DNA of 64,000 bases, taken from NCBI RefSeq assembly GCF_021390325.1, contig NZ_JAJUWU010000008.1, positions 124,001-188,000 on the forward strand, given 5' to 3'. The stretch is from Jiella avicenniae (GTDB taxonomy: Bacteria > Pseudomonadota > Alphaproteobacteria > Rhizobiales > Rhizobiaceae). Positions within the stretch are counted from its first letter, which is position 1. Each line of letters starts with the position of its first letter. Under the pieces are notes generated by a model that had not been told where the DNA came from, searched no databases, and saw nothing but the letters and a program-made list of their open reading frames with translations. Positions 27,541 through 37,798 of the stretch are shown piece by piece. Both the position numbers and the translations under genes were made by a program.

Positions 27541-29019
27541 TCAGTGGGCATGGGTGAGGACGGTCGCCGCGGCGCCGTTTTCGAACAGTCCGGCGAGCGC
27601 CCGGGTCACGGGCCGGACGAAGGCGGGATCTTCCCGCAGATCGCGGCCGAACACGTCTTCGACACCGAGATAGGCGGTCGCGAGCCGCTCCGGGTCGCCG
27701 CCGGCCTCATCGCCGAGCGCCTTCAGCCGGGCCGCCAGCGGGTCCCGGACGTCGATCGCCGCGCCGCTCTCGTCGGTGCCGGTGACGTAGCGCATCCATC
27801 CGGCGACCCCGAGCGCCAGCCGGTCGATCGGCTGGCCCGCCGCCAGACGATCGCGCACGGTTCCGAGAAAGCGCTGCGGCAGCTTCTGCGAGCCGTCCAT
27901 GGCGATCTGCCAGGTCCTGTGCTTCAGCGCCGGATTGTGGAACCTTGCGATCAGCGCGTCGCGATAGGCGGCAAGGTCGGTGCCGGGCATTTCGAGAGTC
28001 GGCATCACCTCCTCGGTCATCAGCTGGCGCACCAGCCGCTCGAAGGCCGGGTCCGCCATGGTTTCGGATACCGTCGGGTAGCCGGCGAGATAGCCGAGAT
28101 AGGCAAGCGTCGAATGGGAGCCGTTCAGCATTCTGAGCTTCATCCGCTCATAGGGCTCGACGTCCGACACCATCTCGGCGCCGGCCGCCGAAAAATCCGG
28201 TCGCCCGGTCGGAAACCGGTCCTCGACGACCCATTGGATGAACGGCTCGGTGACCACGGGCCAGGCATCGGAAAGGCCGAGGGCGGCGTCGATCTCGGCG
28301 ATGTCCGCTTCTGTGGTGGCCGGCACGATCCGGTCGACCATCGTGCCGGCGACGGCGACGTCGTTTTCGACGAAGCGGGCGAGATCCGGATCGATCAGCG
28401 CCGCATATTGCGCCATGATCCGGTGGACCGTCGGGCCGTTGGCGGGAAGGTTGTCGCAGGGCATCACGGTGAACGGCACGACGTTCGCCGCCTTGCGCCG
28501 GCGCAATGCCTCGACCAGCAGCCCCGGCGCCGAGGTCGGCGCATGGGGGTTTTCGAGGTCGGAGACGACGTCGGGGTGGCGCGGATTGAGGTCGCCGGTC
28601 GCCGGATCGTGGCAATAGCCCTTTTCGGTCACCGTCAGCGAGACGATCCTGACCTTCGGATCGACCATCGCGGCGAGCAGCGCCTCCGGGTCTTCCGGAG
28701 CGACGAGAATGGACTTGATCGAGCCGACGACCCGCAGCCGCGTCCCCTCGCCCGAGCGTTCCGCTACGGTGTAGAGATTGTCCTGAGCCGCCAGCGCGTC
28801 GCGCATGTCCGGGCGGCGCAGCGAGGCGCCGACGATCGCCCATTGCGGATCGGCCGCGAGGATGTCGTCGAGCACGACCGCCTGATGCGCCCGGTGAAAC
28901 GCGCCGACGCCGAGATGAACGATGCCCGCCGTGGTGCCGGCCGGATCGTAGGCCGGTCGCTGCACGGCCGCCGGCAGGGTCTTGAGAGCCTCGAGGGACA
29001 GGCGTCTTTGGGAAGTCAT
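27541..29019 (-). CDS. uxuB: Fructuronate reductase / mannitol dehydrogenase family
   Basis: 492 aa polyol-type long-chain dehydrogenase. GIVHLGVGAFHRAHQAVVLDD is the N-terminal NAD-binding signature; VSLTVTEKGYCHDPATGDL and MPCDNLPANGPTVHRIM are shared by mannitol 2-dehydrogenase and fructuronate reductase; KLRMLNGSHSTLAYLGYLAGY holds the catalytic Lys and Asn-Gly-x-His motif. Pairing with uxaC 43 bases upstream favours reduction of D-fructuronate to D-mannonate, giving the uxu route from glucuronate. No kdgK, uxuA or transporter is in the window. Mannitol dehydrogenase remains an alternative. Confidence 0.85.
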   Translation of the reverse strand: MTSQRRLSLEALKTLPAAVQRPAYDPAGTTAGIVHLGVGAFHRAHQAVVLDDILAADPQWAIVGASLRRPDMRDALAAQDNLYTVAERSGEGTRLRVVGSIKSILVAPEDPEALLAAMVDPKVRIVSLTVTEKGYCHDPATGDLNPRHPDVVSDLENPHAPTSAPGLLVEALRRRKAANVVPFTVMPCDNLPANGPTVHRIMAQYAALIDPDLARFVENDVAVAGTMVDRIVPATTEADIAEIDAALGLSDAWPVVTEPFIQWVVEDRFPTGRPDFSAAGAEMVSDVEPYERMKLRMLNGSHSTLAYLGYLAGYPTVSETMADPAFERLVRQLMTEEVMPTLEMPGTDLAAYRDALIARFHNPALKHRTWQIAMDGSQKLPQRFLGTVRDRLAAGQPIDRLALGVAGWMRYVTGTDESGAAIDVRDPLAARLKALGDEAGGDPERLATAYLGVEDVFGRDLREDPAFVRPVTRALAGLFENGAAATVLTHAH

Positions 29020-29062
29020 GCCGGAGCGCTCCTCGATCGTTGCGGGATGGACGACCCGCCGG

Positions 29063-30469
29063 TCAGAGCCGGTAGGCGTCTTTGGCGAGGCGGTAGGTCA
29101 GGTCGTGGGCGACCTCGAAGGCTTCGTCTTCGTCGAGCCGGCCGCTGGTGACGAGGCCGGCGAGATAGGCGCAGTCCACCCGCCGCGCGACGTCGTGGCG
29201 GGCCGGGATCGAGCAGAAGGCGCGGGTGTCGTCGTTGAAGCCGGCGGTGTTGTAGAACCCCGCCGTCTCGGTGACCGCCTGGCGGAACCGCATCATCCCC
29301 TCGGGCGCATCGAAGAACCACCAGGGCGGCCCGAGCCGCAGGCACGGATAGACGCCGGCGAGCGGCGCGAGTTCGCGGGAATAGACCGTCTCGTCGAGGG
29401 TGAAGACGATGAGCGTGAAGTCCTTGTCCAGCCCGCAGACGTCGAGCAGCGGCTTCAGCCCGGCGACGTAGTTCGTCGGCTGCGGAATGTCGAAGCCCCG
29501 GTCGCGGCCGAAGCTCCGGAAGATCCGGTCGGAATGGCTGCGCCAGGAGCCGACGTGGATCTGCATCACCATGCCGTCCTCGACCGAAAGCTTCGCCATC
29601 TCGGTGAGCATCTGGGCGCGGAAGAGTTCGCGCTCTTCCGCCGTGCCGCTTCCGTCCTTGACCCGCTCGTAGAGCGCAGCGGCCGCATCGCCGGAAAGGT
29701 TTGCCGTGCGCGCGGTCGGATGGCCGTGATCGGTGGCCGTCGCCCCGTGATCGCGGAAGAAGGCGCGGCGCCGGCGATGGGCGTCCAGGTAACCGGCGAA
29801 GCTGCCTGTATCGCACTCGGTGACGGCGCCGAAGGTCTTCAGGTTTTCGGCAAAGCCGGCGACGTCGGGATCGGTCACCGCGTCGGGTCGATAGGTGGTG
29901 ATCACCTTGCCCTGCCAGCCGCTCTCGCGGATCGCCCGGTGATGGGCGAGATCGTCGAGGGCGCTCTCGGTGGTCGCGAGAACTTCGACGTCGAACCGCT
30001 CGTAGAGCGCCCGCGGGCGAAAATCGTCCCGGGTGAGCCTCTCGGCAATGTGGTCATAATAGTGGTCCGCGGTCTTCGCCGAAAGCCGCACGTCGAGGCC
30101 GAAGAGGTTCTGGAACGTGTCGTCCAGCCAGAGCCGTGTCGGCGTTCCCCGAAAGAGGTGATAATGCTCGGCAAAGCGCCGCCAGATCGTCCGCCCGTCG
30201 GTCTCGACCGGCGTTTCGTCGGCCGAGGGAACGCCGAGTTCGGCCAGGCCGACGCCCTGGGAGACCAGCATGCGGAAGATGTAGTGGTCCGGCACGACGA
30301 TGAGCTGCGCCGGGTCCGCAAACGGCAGGTTTTCGGCAAACCAGCGCGGCTCCGTATGGCCGTGCGGCGAGACGATGGGCAGCGCCTTGACGGCGTCGTA
30401 AAGGGCGCGGGCGATCCTGCGCCCGGCCGCGTCGGCGGGAAACAGCCTGTCGTCGTCCAGAAGTGCCAC
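29063..30469 (-). CDS. uxaC: Glucuronate/galacturonate isomerase
   Basis: 468 aa, matching the 470 aa of E. coli UxaC. Isomerises D-glucuronate to D-fructuronate (or galacturonate to tagaturonate). The amidohydrolase-type metal motif is IVSPHGHTEPRWF; MVMQIHVGSWRSHSD and GFNDDTRAFCSIPARHD are typical. The start is GTG at 30469, preceded by GGAGGAC; the frame extends upstream but only with low-complexity residues. First gene of a two-gene unit with uxuB. Confidence 0.95.
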   Translation of the reverse strand: MALLDDDRLFPADAAGRRIARALYDAVKALPIVSPHGHTEPRWFAENLPFADPAQLIVVPDHYIFRMLVSQGVGLAELGVPSADETPVETDGRTIWRRFAEHYHLFRGTPTRLWLDDTFQNLFGLDVRLSAKTADHYYDHIAERLTRDDFRPRALYERFDVEVLATTESALDDLAHHRAIRESGWQGKVITTYRPDAVTDPDVAGFAENLKTFGAVTECDTGSFAGYLDAHRRRRAFFRDHGATATDHGHPTARTANLSGDAAAALYERVKDGSGTAEERELFRAQMLTEMAKLSVEDGMVMQIHVGSWRSHSDRIFRSFGRDRGFDIPQPTNYVAGLKPLLDVCGLDKDFTLIVFTLDETVYSRELAPLAGVYPCLRLGPPWWFFDAPEGMMRFRQAVTETAGFYNTAGFNDDTRAFCSIPARHDVARRVDCAYLAGLVTSGRLDEDEAFEVAHDLTYRLAKDAYRL

Positions 30470-30598
30470 GATCGTCCTCCCGTCATGCGGCGTCGTTGGC
30501 GAAGGGCTGGTATGGTAGTGCCCGGACCCTGTCAAGCAACGGGTCTGCGGTCGCCCTCGGACGGCGGCACTTTCCCGGGGCGGCTCCGGCTCGATCCC

Positions 30599-31762
30599 TC
30601 ATCGCGAAGGAAGCGCCACCTTCAACCGCCCGACCGCCTCCTCCAGCGCGGCATGGCCGCAGGCGTATGAGATCCGCACGAAGCGTTCGCCGCGGGTGAG
30701 GTCGAAGTCGATGCCGGGCGTCATCGCGACGTGGGAATCGGCCAGAAGCCTGCGGCAGAAGTCCGAGGCGTTCGCCTCGCCTTCGGGGATGCCGGCATAG
30801 GCGTAGAACGCCCCGTCGATCGGCGCGATGTCGCGAAAACCCAGCGCCGGCAGTTCGCGCATCAGCAGGTCGCGGTTTTGGACATAGACCTCGCGGACCC
30901 GGTCGAGTTCTTCGGTCGCATCGAACACCGCCGTCGCCGCCACCTGGGAGAGTTCCGGCGCCGAAATGTAGAGGCTCTGGGCGATCCGCTCGGCGACGCG
31001 CACCATCTCCGGCGGCAGGACGATCCAGCCGATCCGCCAGCCGGTCATGCAGTAGTATTTCGAGAACGAGTTCACCACGAACGGTGTCTGCGAGAAGGCG
31101 AGCGCCGTCGCCTCGCCGCCCGAATAGGCGAGCCGGTGGTAGATCTCGTCGGAGATGAAGCGGATGCCGGCCTCGTCGGCGAAGTCGATCAGGCGCTTCA
31201 GTTCCTGCGGCGGCGTCACCGTGCCGGTCGGGTTCGCCGGGCTGGCGACGAGGACGCCGTCGATCGGCGCCTCGCGATGGGCTTCGGCGAGGTGATCGGC
31301 CGTCAAGAGGTAGCCGGTCGACACGTCGACGGGAATCTCGACCGGTTCGAGGCCGAGAACGCGCAGAATGTTGCGATAGGCGGGATAGCCGGGCGAAGCC
31401 AGCGCGATCCGGGCGCCGGGATCGAAGGCGGCGAGGAAGGCGAGATTGAAGCCCGCGGACGAGCCCGTGGTGACGACCACCCGCGACGGCTCCACCGCGA
31501 CGTCGTGGGCCTCGCGGTAATGGCGGGCGATCCGCTCGCGCAGGGCCGGCAGGCCCGGCGCATCGGTATAGGCGATCCGTCCGCGCGCCAGATGGTCCCT
31601 GGCCGCTTCGATCGCCGCCTTCGGCGTCGGCGCCTCGGGCTGGCCGACGGCGAGCGAGATCACCGGCTCGCCGCGGGCCAGAAGGACGTTCGCCTCGGCA
31701 AGCACGTCCATCGCGCGGAACGGCAGGACGTCGGAACGGCGGGAGGCTTTTCGGTCATGCAT
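30599..31762 (-). CDS. PLP-dependent aminotransferase, class I/II
   Basis: 387 aa. PLP Lys lies in NSFSKYYCMTGWRIGW; ASPANPTGTV and SDEIYHRLAY are the other cofactor motifs; FVRISYACG holds the Arg that binds the substrate carboxylate. The aspC/patA-like subgroup is likely, but the substrate cannot be told from sequence. The ATG at 31762 is chosen because the frame upstream is non-conserved. Divergent from the M48 protease with about 150 bp between them. Confidence 0.9.
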   Translation of the reverse strand: MHDRKASRRSDVLPFRAMDVLAEANVLLARGEPVISLAVGQPEAPTPKAAIEAARDHLARGRIAYTDAPGLPALRERIARHYREAHDVAVEPSRVVVTTGSSAGFNLAFLAAFDPGARIALASPGYPAYRNILRVLGLEPVEIPVDVSTGYLLTADHLAEAHREAPIDGVLVASPANPTGTVTPPQELKRLIDFADEAGIRFISDEIYHRLAYSGGEATALAFSQTPFVVNSFSKYYCMTGWRIGWIVLPPEMVRVAERIAQSLYISAPELSQVAATAVFDATEELDRVREVYVQNRDLLMRELPALGFRDIAPIDGAFYAYAGIPEGEANASDFCRRLLADSHVAMTPGIDFDLTRGERFVRISYACGHAALEEAVGRLKVALPSR

Positions 31763-31914
31763 GGTGGGATCAACTTTTGGTATCGTTCGACGGTATTGTG
31801 TCGGCAAGTCCACTGTGCCGCGCCGATGGGGCGAAGCTGACGAAAGATTGAAGTCGCGCGCTTGATACGCGATGCCGATCGGGTCCACTAGCGGAAGTGG
31901 ACAAAGGACGGAAC

Positions 31915-33309
31915 ATGCGACGTTTTCTCAGCTCCATCACCCGGTGCGTCGGCGCCTTCGCCCTGACGACGAGCCTCGTCCTGACGGGCGCCGGCGCTCC
32001 CTTCCCCTCCGTCGCCGAGGCACGCGAGCGAAGCAATCTGCCGGTGGTGCGCGACGCCGAGATCGAGACTCTGATCGCCGATTATGCCCGCCCCCTGCTC
32101 AAGGCCGCCGGCCTGTCGCGCTCCGGCATCGAGACGGTGCTGGTCAATTCGAACGACTTCAACGCCTTCGTCCTCGGGCGCCGCATTTTCGTCAACACCG
32201 GCGCCGTCGCCTTCACCGAGACGCCGAACCAGCTGATCGGCATCATCGCCCACGAGATCGGCCATCTGAAGGGCGGCCATCAGCAGCGCCTGCGCGATCG
32301 GCTGGAAGGCGCCAAGGTGATGGCGATCGCCGCGACGCTGCTCGGCGCGGGAGTGGCCATCGGCGGATCGGTGGCCGGGGCCAGCGGCGCGGCCGGCGCC
32401 GGCGCCGGCATCATCTCCGGCGGCGGGGCCGCGGCCCAGCGCTCCATCCTCAACTACATGCAAGGGGAGGAATCCATCGCCGACCGCTCGGCGATCTCGT
32501 TTCTCGCCAAGACCGGCCAGTCGGGCCGCGGCCTCGTCGAGACCTTTCAGACGCTGGAGCGCGGCAGCATCTTCAGCGGTTCGCGGGGGCGGAACTACCT
32601 GTCCTCGCACCCTGCCCCGCGCGACCGCGTTACCGCCGTCGAGGAAGCGGCGAGACGCCTCACCCCTTACGACCGGACCGATCCGCCCGCCCTCGCCGAG
32701 CGCCACGCTCTCGCCCGGGCGAAGATCGCGGCCTATGCCGGCGGGATGAGCGACGTGCGCCGCCTCTTCGTCAAGGATCCGCGCGGGATCGGGGCGCTCT
32801 ACGGCGACGCCATCGCGACGTTCCTCGCCGGCGAGACGGCGAGCGCCCTTCGCAAGATGGACGGGCTGATCGCGGCGCGGCCGAACAATCCGTGGTTCCA
32901 CGAGATGCGCGGCGAAATCCTCCTGGAGGCCGGCCGCGGCAAGGAAGCCGCCGCGTCGTTCGCCAAGGCGGCGAAGCTCGACCGCTCCAATTCAGGCCTC
33001 CTCAAGGCCGAGATCGGCCAGGCGCTCGTCGTCGCGGGCAACGGGGCGGACATGAAGCAGGCCATCGAGCTGATCCAGGCCGGGCTGCAGAGCGATCCGA
33101 TCAACACCGCCGCCTACCGCTATCTGGCGATGGCCTATGCCCGCCTCGGCGACGTCGGGCGGGCCGAACTCGCGACGGCGGAGGGACATTGGAACGCGGG
33201 CTCGCTCACCGACGCGAAGGTCTTCGCCGCACGGGCGCAAGGCAAGCTCCAGCCCGGCTCTCCCGCCTGGCGCCGCGCCCAGGACATCCTGAAGGTCAAG
33301 TCGCGATGA
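31915..33309 (+). CDS. Periplasmic M48 family metalloprotease with TPR-like tail
   Basis: 464 aa. Signal peptide RRFLSSITRCVGAFALTTS... (cleavage near SVAEA). HEIGH is in GIIAHEIGHLKGGHQ; the third zinc ligand Glu is in ESIADRSA. A glycine/alanine-rich helix follows the active site. The C-terminal third has repeated helical pairs (NPWFHEMRGEILLEAG, AAYRYLAMAYARLGD) like the TPR part of BepA, which assists outer membrane beta-barrel assembly. AAGGACGG lies before the ATG at 31915; a GTG at 31897 is a weaker option. The DsbA gene follows by about 100 bases, a pairing usual in this order. Confidence 0.92.
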   Translation: MRRFLSSITRCVGAFALTTSLVLTGAGAPFPSVAEARERSNLPVVRDAEIETLIADYARPLLKAAGLSRSGIETVLVNSNDFNAFVLGRRIFVNTGAVAFTETPNQLIGIIAHEIGHLKGGHQQRLRDRLEGAKVMAIAATLLGAGVAIGGSVAGASGAAGAGAGIISGGGAAAQRSILNYMQGEESIADRSAISFLAKTGQSGRGLVETFQTLERGSIFSGSRGRNYLSSHPAPRDRVTAVEEAARRLTPYDRTDPPALAERHALARAKIAAYAGGMSDVRRLFVKDPRGIGALYGDAIATFLAGETASALRKMDGLIAARPNNPWFHEMRGEILLEAGRGKEAAASFAKAAKLDRSNSGLLKAEIGQALVVAGNGADMKQAIELIQAGLQSDPINTAAYRYLAMAYARLGDVGRAELATAEGHWNAGSLTDAKVFAARAQGKLQPGSPAWRRAQDILKVKSR

Positions 33310-33413
33310 GATCGCGAGCGCCTCGCTCCGAACCCGCCAAAACGCCACAATTCCGGAAATTGGTGTCCGCCACTTCCACTTGCCGAACGAACAGACGCGA
33401 AGGAATCGCCCCG

Positions 33414-34193
33414 ATGGTCTTCAAACGCTCCGCCGCGGTGGCATTCGCCACGATCCTGACAGCCGGCGCCTTCGGCGCTCAGGCCCGTGCCGAGGAGCCG
33501 GCGAAGTCCTTCGACGCCAAACAGATGGGCGAGATCGAGGCGATCGTCCGCAACTATCTCGTCACCCATCCGGAAGTGCTGGTCGAAGCGATCAACGCGC
33601 TCGAGGCCAAGCGCACGGCCGAGGCGGCGGCCTCGCAGAAGGACGCGATCGCAGAGAATGCCGCGACGATCTTCTCGAGCCCCGACGGCACCGCGCTCGG
33701 CAATCCACAGGGCGACGTCACGGTGGTCGAGTTCTTCGACTACAATTGCGGCTACTGCAAGCACGCTCTCTCCGACATGGACGCCCTCCTGAAAGCCGAT
33801 CCGAACGTTCGTTTCATCCTCAAGGAGATCCCCGTACTCGGGCCGCAGTCGATCGAGGCCTCGCGGGTCAGCCTGGCCTTCCGCAGCCTGAAGCCGGAGG
33901 CCTATGGCGACTTCCACCGCAAGCTGCTGGCTTCGCGCGGGACCGCCGACGAAGCGCGGGCGATCGCGGTCGCGGCGGAGTTCGGCGTCGATGCCGAGGC
34001 GCTGAAGACGGCGATGGCATCGCCCGAGATCGCCGCCGACATCGCCAAGGACAAGGAGGTGGCGGAAGCCCTCGGCGTCAACGGCACGCCGAGCTACGTC
34101 ATCGAGGATGCGGTCCTGCCCGGTGCGGTCGGGATCGACAACCTCCAGGCGGCGATCACCAACGTCAGATCCTGCGGCAGCACGGCCTGCTGA
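33414..34193 (+). CDS. DsbA-family thioredoxin-fold periplasmic protein
   Basis: 259 aa with signal peptide (AVAFATILTAGAFGAQARA). An N-terminal helical region precedes the thioredoxin fold. Active-site CGYC is in FFDYNCGYCKHAL, and the cis-Pro is in GVNGTPSYVI. The layout (helical stalk then DsbA fold) resembles ScsC/BcfH-like oligomeric oxidoreductases, which can act as disulfide isomerases; a simple oxidase role is equally possible. Follows the M48 protease at about 100 bases and precedes accB. Confidence 0.9.
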   Translation: MVFKRSAAVAFATILTAGAFGAQARAEEPAKSFDAKQMGEIEAIVRNYLVTHPEVLVEAINALEAKRTAEAAASQKDAIAENAATIFSSPDGTALGNPQGDVTVVEFFDYNCGYCKHALSDMDALLKADPNVRFILKEIPVLGPQSIEASRVSLAFRSLKPEAYGDFHRKLLASRGTADEARAIAVAAEFGVDAEALKTAMASPEIAADIAKDKEVAEALGVNGTPSYVIEDAVLPGAVGIDNLQAAITNVRSCGSTAC

Positions 34194-34532
34194 AATGCGG
34201 CGGGCGAGCCGGGCCGCTCGCAATTAGCGCTTTGCGAAAGAGGCGCTTGGCCTTATACGGCGTCCTGAACATCGACGGCCAACGTCGAAACGTCCCGTCC
34301 GTGAGCGTAGAGCCAGGATGCCGATCGCCGCCGTCGAGATACCGTCCGGACATATCCGTTCCTTGCGGCACGGTCGTCCGGGAACTCGGGCGGGCCTGCC
34401 TGCGCATTGCTTTCGGGCCGCCCGGACGTCGAGCATCGTCGGGGAAGCGAAGGCGTCCGGCGCCGGGGCCAGACGGCGACAGGTTTCGCCCGGTCCACGC
34501 TTTCCCTCAGTCCTAATCGGCCAAGGAAGAAT
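34194..34532. promoter_or_regulatory. accBC upstream region with a candidate promoter
   Basis: No gene seen in this 339-base gap. One possible sigma-70-like promoter: TTGCGA at 34232-34237, 16 bases, then TATACG at 34254-34259, about 270 bases before accB. Many alphaproteobacteria carry aroQ here; it is absent. The match is modest and other positions cannot be excluded. Confidence 0.3.
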
Positions 34533-35012
34533 ATGCCCAAAGAAGACATGACGGTCGACCCGCGATTCGTTCGTGAAATCGCGTCGATCCTGAAAGAGAC
34601 GGACCTCACCGAGATCGAGGTCGAGAACGGCGCGATGAAGGTCCGCGTGACCCGCAAGATCGAGCAGATGCAGATGCAGATGCAGCCTGCCTATTATCCG
34701 CCGCAGCATCATGCGCCGGCGCCGCAGCCCGCCGCCGCATCGGCCCCGGCACCGAGTGCTCCGGCGAGCGGCCCCGAGGCCGGCAGCGTCCCCTCGCCGA
34801 TGGTGGGCACCGTCTATCTCGCCGCTGCGCCCGGCGCCAAGCATTTCGTCGAGGTCGGCCAGAGGGTCGCCGAAGGCGAGACGCTGCTGATCATCGAGGC
34901 GATGAAGACGATGAACCAGATTCCGGCCCCGCGCGCCGGCACGGTGACGAAGATCCTGGTCGAGAACGGCCAACCGGTCGAGTACGGCGAAGCCCTCGTC
35001 GTCATCGCGTAA
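34533..35012 (+). CDS. accB: Biotin carboxyl carrier protein of acetyl-CoA carboxylase
   Basis: 159 aa. The biotin Lys is in [12 protein letters not shown]. The N-terminal helix [20 protein letters not shown] is followed by a Pro/Ala-rich flexible linker (about 55-85) that lets the biotin domain move between the two active sites. AAGGAAGAAT precedes the ATG. accC begins eleven bases after the stop, so AccB and AccC are made together. The second half of the enzyme (accA, accD) is not in the window. Confidence 0.97.
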   Translation: MPKEDMTVDPRFVREIASILKETDLTEIEVENGAMKVRVTRKIEQMQMQMQPAYYPPQHHAPAPQPAAASAPAPSAPASGPEAGSVPSPMVGTVYLAAAPGAKHFVEVGQRVAEGETLLIIEAMKTMNQIPAPRAGTVTKILVENGQPVEYGEALVVIA

Positions 35013-35023
35013 GGGGGAACTTC

Positions 35024-36373
35024 ATGGTCAAGAAGGTCCTCATCGCCAATCGCGGCGAGATCGCCCTGCGGGTTCTCAGGGCCTGCAAGGAACTCGGCAT
35101 TTCGACGGTCGCCGTCCACTCCACCGCCGACAACGCGGCGATGCACGTGCGGCTCGCCGACGAAAGCGTCTGCATCGGCCCGCCGCCCTCGCGCGACAGC
35201 TATCTCAACATTCCCTCGATCGTCGCCGCCTGCGAGATCTCCGGCGCCGACGCCGTTCATCCGGGCTACGGCTTTTTGTCCGAAAACGCCCGCTTCGCCG
35301 ACATCCTCGACGCCCACGGGATCACCTTCATCGGGCCTACCGCCGATCACATCCGCATCATGGGCGACAAGATCGAGGCCAAGCGCACGGCGAAGCAGCT
35401 CGGCATTCCCGTCGTTCCCGGCTCGGCCGGCGCCGTGACCGAAGACGGCGAGGCCCTGAAGATCGCCGACGAGATCGGCTATCCGGTCATCGTCAAGGCA
35501 TCGGCCGGCGGCGGCGGGCGCGGCATGAAGGTCGCCAGGACCCGCGACGACATGGTGCTGGCGCTGCAGACCGCCCGGCAGGAAGCCGGTGCCGCCTTCG
35601 GCGACGACGCCGTCTACATCGAGAAATATCTGGAAAAGCCGCGCCACATCGAAGTCCAGGTCTTTGGCGACGGCGCCGGAAACGCCATCCATCTCGGCGA
35701 ACGCGACTGCTCGCTGCAGCGGCGCCATCAGAAGGTCTGGGAGGAGGCGAATTCGCCTGCCCTCACCGCGGAGCAGCGCGAGCGGATCGGCACGATCTGC
35801 GCCAATGCCATGCGCGATCTGAAATATCGCGGCGCCGGCACGATCGAGTTCCTCTACGAGAACGGCGAGTTCTATTTCATCGAGATGAACACCCGCCTGC
35901 AGGTGGAGCATCCGGTGACCGAGGCGATCACCGGCATGGATCTCGTGCACGAGCAGATCCGCGTCGCCAGCGGCCAGGGACTGTCGGCGACCCAGGAGGA
36001 GATCGTCTTTTCCGGCCACGCCATCGAATGCCGGATCAATGCCGAGGACGCGCGGACCTTCGCGCCCTCGCCCGGCAAGATCGACTATTACCACGCGCCC
36101 GGCGGCCTCGGCGTGCGGGTCGATTCGGCGGTCTATCAGGGCTATTCGATCCCGCCCTTCTACGACAGCCTGATCGGCAAGCTGATCGTCCACGGCCGCA
36201 ACCGCACCGAATGCATGATGCGCCTCAGGCGGGCGCTCGACGAGATCGTCGTCGACGGCGTGAAGACGACGCTTCCCTTGTTTCGCGATCTCGTCGACAA
36301 TGCCGACGTCGGCAAGGGCGCCTACGACATCCACTGGCTGGAGAAATATCTGGCCGGCGACGCCAGGGCCTGA
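35024..36373 (+). CDS. accC: Biotin carboxylase subunit of acetyl-CoA carboxylase
   Basis: 449 aa ATP-grasp enzyme that carboxylates biotin on AccB, first committed step of fatty acid synthesis. Visible: [17 protein letters not shown] at the N-terminus, [14 protein letters not shown], the glycine-rich loop [23 protein letters not shown], and [16 protein letters not shown] with the catalytic Arg. AGGGGGAAC lies before the ATG. Ends with the usual [10 protein letters not shown]. Operon with accB. Confidence 0.98.
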   Translation: MVKKVLIANRGEIALRVLRACKELGISTVAVHSTADNAAMHVRLADESVCIGPPPSRDSYLNIPSIVAACEISGADAVHPGYGFLSENARFADILDAHGITFIGPTADHIRIMGDKIEAKRTAKQLGIPVVPGSAGAVTEDGEALKIADEIGYPVIVKASAGGGGRGMKVARTRDDMVLALQTARQEAGAAFGDDAVYIEKYLEKPRHIEVQVFGDGAGNAIHLGERDCSLQRRHQKVWEEANSPALTAEQRERIGTICANAMRDLKYRGAGTIEFLYENGEFYFIEMNTRLQVEHPVTEAITGMDLVHEQIRVASGQGLSATQEEIVFSGHAIECRINAEDARTFAPSPGKIDYYHAPGGLGVRVDSAVYQGYSIPPFYDSLIGKLIVHGRNRTECMMRLRRALDEIVVDGVKTTLPLFRDLVDNADVGKGAYDIHWLEKYLAGDARA

Positions 36374-36584
36374 CGCCCGGTCTGCAACCGCCCGACGGCA
36401 AGGCGGTTGCCGTCTCTCGGCGATGGGGCGTCTCGCGGCGCGGACGGCCGAGCGTGGACGTGTTGTCCCATGCGCGTCCGCTCGATCGGGACGTTTCGTC
36501 GTCGGCGGATGGCGCCGTGTCGGCGTTCGTGACGGCGGCGCAGGTCTTTCCTTCAACGGGCTGAGGCAACGGGCTGAGGCGGGC

Positions 36585-37250
36585 ATGGCGGGACGCGGCA
36601 AGACACCGGCGATCACTCCGGAACTCCTCCTCAAGGCCTATGCGTCCGGCATCTTTCCGATGGCCGAGGCGAGCGACGATCCGCAGATCTTCTGGGTCGA
36701 CCCGACCGAGCGGGGCATCCTGCCTCTGGACGGGCTGCACCTGCCCCGCAGCCTGAAGAAGGTGATCCGCAAGGCGCCTTTCACGGTCCGCGTCGACACG
36801 GCCTTTGCGGCGGTGGTCGACGGCTGCGCCGAGCCGGCGCCCGGTCGCGAGAAGACCTGGATCAACCGGCAGATCCGCGATCTCTACCTGGCACTATACA
36901 AAGAGGGATTCGCCCATTCGGTCGAATGCTGGGAGGGCGAGGCGCTGGTCGGCGGGCTCTATGGCGTCTCGATCAACGGCGCCTTTTTCGGCGAGAGCAT
37001 GTTTTCCCGAAAGACCGACGCCTCGAAGATCGCCCTCGCCTTTCTCAGCGAAAGGCTGATCCGCGGCGGCTACCTGCTGCTCGACACCCAGTTCATCACC
37101 TCGCATCTGGCGCGGTTCGGCGCCGTCGAGATCGAGCGGGACGAGTATCACGCGCTGCTCGGGCAGGCGCTGTCGGTGGCGGCGACCTTCTATCCGGCCG
37201 GGGCGGGCACGGCCGAGTCGGTTTTGCAACTCTTCAGCCAGACGTCGTAG
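36585..37250 (+). CDS. aat: Leucyl/phenylalanyl-tRNA--protein transferase
   Basis: 221 aa. Transfers Leu or Phe from tRNA to N-terminal Arg or Lys of proteins, marking them for ClpAP (N-end rule). [53 protein letters not shown] and [16 protein letters not shown] are the family's conserved blocks. The ATG at 36585 follows GAGGCGGGC. It lies 211 bases after accC; its last 61 bases overlap the 3' end of the DUF2155 gene on the other strand. Confidence 0.97.
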   Translation: MAGRGKTPAITPELLLKAYASGIFPMAEASDDPQIFWVDPTERGILPLDGLHLPRSLKKVIRKAPFTVRVDTAFAAVVDGCAEPAPGREKTWINRQIRDLYLALYKEGFAHSVECWEGEALVGGLYGVSINGAFFGESMFSRKTDASKIALAFLSERLIRGGYLLLDTQFITSHLARFGAVEIERDEYHALLGQALSVAATFYPAGAGTAESVLQLFSQTS

Positions 37251-37642
37251 ACCGGGTGCTCGACGGCGTTGAGGCCAGGGGAATCGGCAAACATCCAGCC
37301 GGAGAAGATCCGCTGGATCTTCCGGTCAAGGGTGATCTCGTCGACCTGCACGAAAGCGTCGGTGCGCTCCGCCTCGCCCTCGGCACTGGTCAGGCACACC
37401 CGCGGCGTCACCTGCAGCGCGCCGAACTGCACCGTCTCGTCGATATAGACGTCGAAGCTGGTGATCCGTCCGGTGATCTTGTCGATGCCGGAAAAGACCG
37501 CGACCGGATTTTTGGCCCGCGGCTTCGGCGTCGCCATCTGGGGATCGGGCTGGCCGTCCTGCGCAATGGCGCCCGAAACGCCCGGCATGACCAAGGCGGC
37601 CAAGGCGATTGCCAGGATCATTCGGGAATTCGTCCGCGTCAT
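37190..37642 (-). CDS. DUF2155 family exported protein
   Basis: 150 aa with a signal peptide ([20 protein letters not shown]). [32 protein letters not shown] and the ending [26 protein letters not shown]...C are the conserved parts of DUF2155, an alphaproteobacterial family of unknown function whose two Cys could form a disulfide. It follows the NDUFA12 gene on the same strand, a pairing regularly seen in this order. Convergent with aat, with 61 bases shared at the 3' ends. Confidence 0.92.
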   Translation of the reverse strand: MTRTNSRMILAIALAALVMPGVSGAIAQDGQPDPQMATPKPRAKNPVAVFSGIDKITGRITSFDVYIDETVQFGALQVTPRVCLTSAEGEAERTDAFVQVDEITLDRKIQRIFSGWMFADSPGLNAVEHPVYDVWLKSCKTDSAVPAPAG

Positions 37643-37798
37643 ACGATGGATAGATGGTCCGAGGATTCTGGCTCTGGCCGAAAGCCGACCGCAGCCAAGT
37701 CGTTCGACGACGCCTTTCGAGGCTTCGCCCGTCTGCCGGAAGGGTTAGGCCCGGAATGCGGCGCCAGATTGATCACCGCATCGCGCCCTGCCCGCTCC

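Noticed and set aside
27541-29019. Mannitol 2-dehydrogenase as first choice for this gene
   Set aside because: The same family, but adjacency to uxaC and lack of polyol transporter genes make fructuronate reductase more likely. Kept as an alternative.
31915-33309. Loss of the third zinc ligand in the M48 protease
   Set aside because: On alignment with HtpX and BepA, the Glu in ESIADR takes the place of the ligand, so the site is complete.
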